DNA of 64,000 nt, taken from the NCBI RefSeq assembly GCF_949628215.1, contig NC_134285.1, forward strand, positions 25,496,797 to 25,560,796, given 5' to 3'. The notes under the pieces are model-generated. The model saw only the letters and a program-made list of their open reading frames with translations. It was not told where the DNA came from and ran no database searches. The DNA is from Phalacrocorax aristotelis (Eukaryota > Chordata > Aves > Suliformes > Phalacrocoracidae). The position numbers were made by a program, and so were the translations under genes. Positions 59,001 to 64,000 of this stretch are shown one piece after another. How positions within the stretch are numbered: position 1 is the stretch's first letter; every line of letters starts with the position of its first letter.

Positions 59001-62000
59001 CTCAAAAAGCTGCTGTTACATATGCACAATTGCCAGTCTCTTGTTTCAGGACTCATACAACAGCTTGGGAATGTCAGCTATATATTGAGACAGGCCTCAT
59101 TCCTCACCACAGGCATCAGTTAAGTCTTAAACCATCATGCAATCTCTGATGTATTAACGTACAATGTAAGAAAAGGTGCGTGCCTGTGGATTTGTGATTT
59201 TTGTAATGATCATGAAGCACGTGTAGCTAACACAAGACAGTGGAAAGAATTCATTGATAACTGCCTTAGGAAAAATCCTCCTTCAAAGACTCCCCCTACA
59301 CAGAAGTGACCTGGTGCCTACCAAGCAGCTATGCTGTCATTAAGGCAAAGGCCTCGACTTACCACCATCCTCCTTGCACCTGTTGGTATGAGGTCAATGC
59401 CCAAAAGTCCCATATCAGTAAGGGTTTAAGGTGGGAGGTGACAGTCTGTAATTCTGTAGAATTCTTCTGAGAGTCCACAAGAATCTTGTGGTTTTACTAC
59501 TACAATTAACAATAGCAGCAATCAGGTGTAGCACAGGAACATTTTCTCAGCTGCCCACCCTCCTACTTGCCAGTCACATTAGAACTCAAGCTACAGGAAT
59601 GAGAATGACCCGGTTCCAAACACATCTGCTCCCCGGTGAACACCACATGGATGCTTTACCTGGTCACTGTTTGTTTATAAAGGCTTGGGATCAGATCAGC
59701 CCACAATATCCCAACATGGAAGCGTCCCCACGTGTTAGTTACACCTCCTGATATATATGGTGCTGCATCACAGCCTGTATCATATACATGCCTATCAAGT
59801 AAAATCAACAGAAAAGGCCCAGAGAAACTGTAGGCATCTGAGGGAACTGACAGGCTTGCTAAAGCTTCAGCTTCAAATCAAAGTCAGACCAGTGATAACT
59901 GGAAGTCTTTTTCATCTGGCAGCTGTTCAGCAGCTAGTGGGAATTGAATGAGATCTCAAGTCCAGTTCCGAAGAGTTAGACGTCCACACTGCCAAAAGCA
60001 CTCCCTGCATAAACTGTTATTTATCTACTCACAGAACAAAACGTCTCATGATCACCCAACACTACGGTGCCTGGGCCTCTCCTGTGACAGGCTTTGAATG
60101 CACACGCAAACCACCGTGGCCAAGTTGGTGTTGAAACACATTGGACAAGTTCAGCAGAGAAACATGCACTATTGCTTACACTAGCTATATTGACAGTGTT
60201 TGTTCTTCTGCTGCTGCTAAGGTCAGCACTTCTGAGCAGCCCTGTATTTAAACCCATGAAAGCACTGGCATTGGAAATGTCTGGCAGGTAAACAGTTAAA
60301 TGGCTGGACTCCACTGGAACTGCTCTTTGCAGATTAGAGTTGTCTGTCTCTTCTGAAAGGACATCAATACCAAATCTTGCTGCCACCAGATGGTTTGCCT
60401 TGCTGTCCAATTAATCAATAACGGTCCCAATCTATAACAAGAGTTATGCATTTCCTTACTGAGGTGGCATGGTTGCTCAGAGCCCAGAAAATTCCGTTGC
60501 CCTCCCGTTTCACGTTTTATGCTCTTGCGCTGCTTGTTGATTTCCAAACTGTCTATGGGGTCACATTTTAGGTTATAGATCTGCAGGAGGGAAGGGAGGG
60601 AGAGAGGCAAGTCATGTGAACACTGTTACCTAATCAGAAAGGATAACACTTCTTAAGAATTGATTCAGGCAAGCTGTGAAGCTGTTGATGGTGTTGTGTA
60701 CTTCTGTAATTGCTGGCCTAGAAAACACCTGTTTGCCTGGAGATACAAGAACACTTTGCATGCATTTTTTCTTATTACTGAGGCTTAATTCAGTACAGCA
60801 TCTTGTCATCCTTTTAAAGGTCCTACACCCAGACATCTTTCTAAGTTTTCTGCTCACAGCTTTTCAAGGCCAGAAATTCAAGGACTGTGAATGTCTGACG
60901 ACTTTATCCAGTGCCACACTGGTGTGTAGCAGCTCCCTTCTGTCTCTGAATGGACTGGCACATCCACATGTCCCAGCACAATGCAGTCATGATGCTCCAA
61001 GACTGAGTTGCAGAGGGAGGGCATCCACATTAGTGAAGAATATTACAGATGTGGCTAGCTGCTTCCAGTCCCAGAGCTAATCTCATTGGACTAACTCAGC
61101 TGGGTCACCCCTGTGCCATGTGGACATAGCAATACTCAGAAAATTTCCATTCCTTCATTGAGCATAACCCAATCATTTCAGATTCCAGTTTTGAGAGGAA
61201 AATGGTCAGATTAGAAATGACATACAAAACTAGTTGAATCAGAAAGGCTTCTTGTTTCATTTTAGCCATTAGAAAATTACAGTGGTTTGAATCAGAGACC
61301 AGCAGCTACATAGTGTGAAGGTCCAGACGAGCAGGACCAGACCGCACCAGTACTGGTAGGCTTCTCAGCACTGCCTACAAGGCAAGCCAAGAGGCAAGCG
61401 TCTGAGTCTTTCTGCCTCTGTCTGCGGGCAGGGAAGGATGCAGGCACCCAGCAGCTCTGTAAACTGACTGTACTTTATAGCATAAGATGTCTTACAAAAG
61501 ACAACCCAACCGTTTTCATTGCTGAGGACTGGTACCTCTGCTAGCAGGTCACAAAGTACAACACCCTTGTCACACAAATAGGGCAGTGCTCCACACTGTT
61601 CGTGCATGGATGCATACAGACTTTGTGGGAGACATTCAGCAACCAGCAAGTTACATTATCTGCGGTCCCACTTCATCTCCATCCCTGAACACTACATGAG
61701 AAAAGCTGGTTAAAAAACCAGCCTCTGGGCCAACTGTGCCTCAGCAATCATCAGTGATGTCGGTGGCCCTCCCCATGACCTGCTTCCAAAGCGATGTTGA
61801 CTCTATCTGGGAACTTTGCTTTTAAAGTATAAGCCCCTGAGCCCTCCTGAATTAACAGCACAGGTTACTGAATAAACATATCTGAAAAAGCACTTTTCCA
61901 CTGACACTGCCTGGGTCAATACAAAGTTAGCGCATTGTGGTAGGAACACCCACGGAAGAAGGAAAACTTGGCAGCTGGTGAAACACAGCAAAAAAATAAA

Positions 62001-62198
62001 AAGCATTATCTAAAGCACAATAGGAAAGAAGTCACGGGATAACAGGGACAAAGCCATTGCTCTGAAACAGCAGGATACTTCTCAGGAAAGGGCAGAATCC
62101 TACCTCTTCCTCCTCTAATGTCTGACACTGAGTGCAGCACAGCCCTTCTGGGAAAAACAGCTTCATATCGCGGACAGCTATTTGATAGGATTTGGAGC
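56006..62198 (-). CDS. Unnamed multi-exon gene with NDK-like domains (partial; five exons)
   Basis: Exons 62198-62104, 60580-60460, 60379-60033, 57835-57683 and 56091-56006 on the minus strand all have consensus acceptors and donors. They join with matching phases (0, 1, 0, 0) into about 267 codons without a stop. Exon a resembles the end of a nucleoside-diphosphate-kinase fold (GSKSYQIAVRDMKLFFPEG, compare the HGSDS...FFP end of NME proteins). Exons b and c form a linker rich in Ser, Asn and charged residues. The end of c with d and e resembles an NDK fold from strand 1 (TVVLGD), through GKDFTVTGVRLTVLD, to LVLAAQRGNAV (compare the G-x-NAV block). The active-site NxxH region is not in the exons found. 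Tandem NDK folds occur in NME7 and TXNDC3-type ciliary proteins, but this is none that I can name. The 5' end and probably the true 3' end are not established. Confidence 0.7.
56472..56620 (-). CDS. Possible alternative exon between exons d and e
   Basis: 149 bp on the minus strand with acceptor GCTCTCTAG and donor GTGAAT. It is open for 49 codons in the frame entered from exon d (contains SGTALLAMETLPPVKDELLW) and ends in phase 2. It has the same entry and exit phases as exon e but cannot be joined to it, because exon e would then hit a stop at its fourth codon. It could be a mutually exclusive exon or a chance frame. Confidence 0.3.
57683..57835 (-). CDS. NDK-like gene, exon d
   Basis: 153 bp, exactly 51 codons, phase 0 at both ends. 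The acceptor is GATAATTCTTCAG and the donor GTATGA. The peptide contains YLPYVKLLDQLIGKDFTVTG and VRLTVLDAPQAHCISEVL. This is a helix, a hydrophobic strand and a helix, in the order of the NDK fold (compare the aGF.I...k...L..eqa.efy pattern). It is the clearest coding exon of the gene. Confidence 0.75.
60033..60379 (-). CDS. NDK-like gene, exon c
   Basis: 347 bp. The donor is GTGAGT after a phase-0 end. The chosen acceptor (GGTGGCAG at 60380) leaves an 80-bp intron and fits phase 1 from exon b. An alternative acceptor GGACAG about 20 bases upstream gives a different phase and was not preferred. The 115 full codons give a Ser/Asn-rich linker, then TPTWPRWFACAFKACHRR, and end RGPGTVVLGDHETFCS, which runs into exon d as the first strand of the second NDK-like domain. 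Confidence 0.6.
60460..60580 (-). CDS. NDK-like gene, exon b
   Basis: 121 bp. The acceptor is CCCTTCCCTCCTGCAG and the donor GTAAGG. Phase 0 in, phase 1 out. It encodes 40 residues of charged linker (begins IYNLKCDPIDSLEINKQRKS). It joins in frame after the acidic end of exon a. Confidence 0.65.
62104..62198 (-). CDS. NDK-like gene, exon a
   Basis: 95 bp. The acceptor is TTTACTTCTCAG before 62198 and the donor is GTAGGA at 62103. Phase 1 in, phase 0 out. It encodes 31 residues beginning SKSYQIAVRDMKLFFPEG, a typical NDK-domain ending, followed by a CxxC (CTQC) and an acidic run EEEE. The preceding exon, which must supply one base and probably the catalytic histidine region, was not identified between here and the window end. 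Confidence 0.7.
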
Positions 62199-64000
62199 CT
62201 GAGAAGTAAATACAATGAGAAGATTCTCTCAGGCCATGAATTAAACATTCTCTAGACTCACACTCATCTTTCTGAGAGATTGATGATGTGCAACTTACTG
62301 AAGTAATTGCTTTAAAGGCCAGCTGTTCTGTACAGTAATAGCAAACATTTAAAACCATTATATTTAGAATAGATCCATTCCTTCTTTATATTTTGATTCT
62401 GTCTTATTATCACTCAGCTTGTTCTTCATGTAAACAAGACTCCTTGTATTCCCTAACAGTGTAGTCAAGGAAATTGTGTTAAGGAGCGTGTGAAACTCTT
62501 CAATACCAGCTCCAATATCCTGCTGTTGCTTCCTTGCTTCTGGATCACTTCGGCCTGATCTTATGGAATGGGAAGGAGCTGCTCATTAGTAAATAAACCT
62601 GTGCTTAATTACAATAACGTAAGTCTCAAATATGCTGGGGGCTTTGGTTTACAACAGAAATAAAAATCAGTATGAGACATAGCAGTATATTTTTCTGTTC
62701 ACCTGTAGTCACAAAAGGTAAATTGAGACTGGAACAGGTACAAAGGAAGAATGCGAGGATCATGGAAACCATGGAGAATCATCTGAAGAGTTAAAACTGA
62801 AAGACCTTGGCTTCTTTGACCCAATATGACACAAAGCTGAGAAGGAATCTGGTTTCTGGTAAACACATCAGGGTGCAAAACGTCAGAGAAGAAAAAAGAA
62901 CTACTTAAAATTAAAGTACAGGTATTGGCACAGGAACAAATGGATGCAAACTGTATATGATGATATTTAAGTTTGAAATTGTGAGAAGATTTCTAGCTAT
63001 CACAGCAGTGAAGTTCTGTTAATTACCATCCAATTGGGGTGGGTGCTTATGAAAGGGAATACTTGATGTGGTTGACAGAGAGAATTAACTGAACTCAGTG
63101 ACTTGAGAGATCCCTTCAGGCTTAGCATCTAAATATTTCCCTATAAAGCAACAGCGTTATAAAGCACTACTCTAAATGTTTTGAGATTTGTGGGTGGAAA
63201 ATGTTAGAGAAGGAAAAGCTATTTCTATATAACTGGAGATCAGATATATTGTCAATGTGCTGGCACAGAGCCATACTCCTGGGATACAAACACACAAAAC
63301 TCAGATATCCTCTGAAATATTACCACCTTTGCAGGCTACCCATTCTTACTGCTCTTCGAGTACTCAGCCCTGTTTGAACTAACCAGGGTCCTTAATGCAG
63401 TAGTTTATAATCCTAAGACTGCATGAGTCACCAGTGTACAAGTTGTGCTGTATCCTTTATGTACCTCTATGACAAATCTTCCTCATTTAAATCATTGAGG
63501 CTGTTACAGAGGATACAAATGCTCCCAAAGCTAGCAACATTTTACTCTCACTTTGCTCAAGACTGTATAAGATGCATTTGCAAGAGCTTTTGGGTTCAAG
63601 AAAAAAGCAGTATACAATGACTTCATAAGAGCCAGAAGAAATGAGAGGAGTGCAGGTTTACCCCTGTAGCTGAGCCTCAGAGTATTAAAACTGCATTATT
63701 TGGTTTAACTGTATCACTGGGACCTGGTCTTCATCTTACCTGAATTTCCCCAGTCGCTTTGGAAAGAAACACACAGCTAGAATTTGCTCTACTTCAGCAA
63801 GATAGTGTTAACTAGAAATCTTCCTCAGCTGGAACAAAACTGAGGAAAGTTGGTATTCCCTCCTAGGAAAGGAAGATAGTCTTCCACAGTCCCCCAAATT
63901 ATTGCTCACACAATGATTAAGCGTGACTGCTTAACTTGTAGGTAAAGGTTTCACCCTTGTTGGAGGACAAGCTCTTGGAGGTGCAAGGGGTTATGAACAC
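62199..64000. other. Probable upstream intron of the NDK-like gene
   Basis: No exon could be tied in by phase. A strong minus-strand donor (TTCAG/GTAAGAT) lies at 63730-63737 and another (GTAAGT) at 62292-62297. Neither has an upstream acceptor and phase that fit exon a convincingly. The gene probably continues past the window end. Confidence 0.35.

Noticed and set aside
59368-59440. Strong GTAAGT donor on the minus strand near 59370
   Set aside because: The frame that would join exon d in phase 0 has a stop just upstream and no acceptor in between.
61495-61595. Minus-strand exon-like frame (CGALPYLCDKG) with a GTAAGA donor
   Set aside because: It ends in phase 1. Joined to exon b, which enters in phase 0, it reads a stop after two codons, whereas exon a joins exon b cleanly. 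It may be chance.
62292-62335. Short exon-like segment with TACAG acceptor and GTAAGT donor
   Set aside because: None of its stop-free frames exits in phase 1 as exon a requires.
63730-63790. Strong minus-strand donor (TTCAG/GTAAGAT) with a peptide such as VEQILAVCFFPKR
   Set aside because: The frame with the plausible peptide ends in phase 2, while exon a needs phase 1. The phase-1 frame is only 12 codons long with a poor acceptor.
1-64000. tRNA, rRNA, CRISPR arrays, bacterial operons, prophage
   Set aside because: No matching motifs or repeat-spacer patterns were seen, and the sequence is eukaryotic nuclear DNA.

Overview
This window looks like bird nuclear DNA. It carries a CR1 retroposon of the avian/reptilian type, two CpG-island promoters, small introns inside one recognisable gene, and a strong swing in base composition: AT-richer at 1-13.6 kb and 50-64 kb, very GC-rich at 17.5-38 kb. 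There are no bacterial operons, CRISPR arrays, tRNA or rRNA genes. Most long open frames in the GC-rich middle are chance frames caused by few stop codons.

Layout. (1) 1-13.84 kb: non-coding DNA read as the first intron of a minus-strand gene whose first exon ends at an ATG directly followed by a GTGAGT donor at 13850. Head-to-head placement with SBK1 makes XPO6 the best guess, as these two genes are neighbours in vertebrates; no XPO6 protein sequence is visible. A 5'-truncated CR1 lies at 9.36-10.56 kb. (2) 13.6-14.7 kb: CpG-island promoter with NRF1, YY1 and X-box-like motifs. (3) 14.8-27 kb: non-coding, with 20-bp and 10-bp-period minisatellites. (4) 27.0-28.6 kb: second CpG island, probable SBK1 promoter and untranslated exon 1. 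(5) 34.6-38.45 kb: the confidently identified gene SBK1 (SH3-domain-binding kinase 1), plus strand, three coding exons, 393 residues, about 1.95 kb of 3' UTR and a double poly(A) signal. (6) 38.5-54 kb: intergenic DNA with AT-rich blocks that look like conserved regulatory elements and old LINE fragments. (7) 54.7-62.2 kb: a minus-strand multi-exon gene rebuilt here from splice sites. Five exons join in phase without a stop and encode about 267 residues. The end of one nucleoside-diphosphate-kinase (NDK)-like domain (exon a) is followed by a linker and most of a second, degenerate NDK-like domain (exons c-e). A possible terminal exon with a stop lies at 54.7 kb. I could not name this gene; it is the most interesting item in the window.

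The only full gene is SBK1, a cytosolic serine/threonine kinase. The NDK-like gene converges on it tail to tail, and the candidate XPO6 gene diverges from it, so the three genes need not be functionally linked. All splice models are inferred by eye from sequence and need transcript support.
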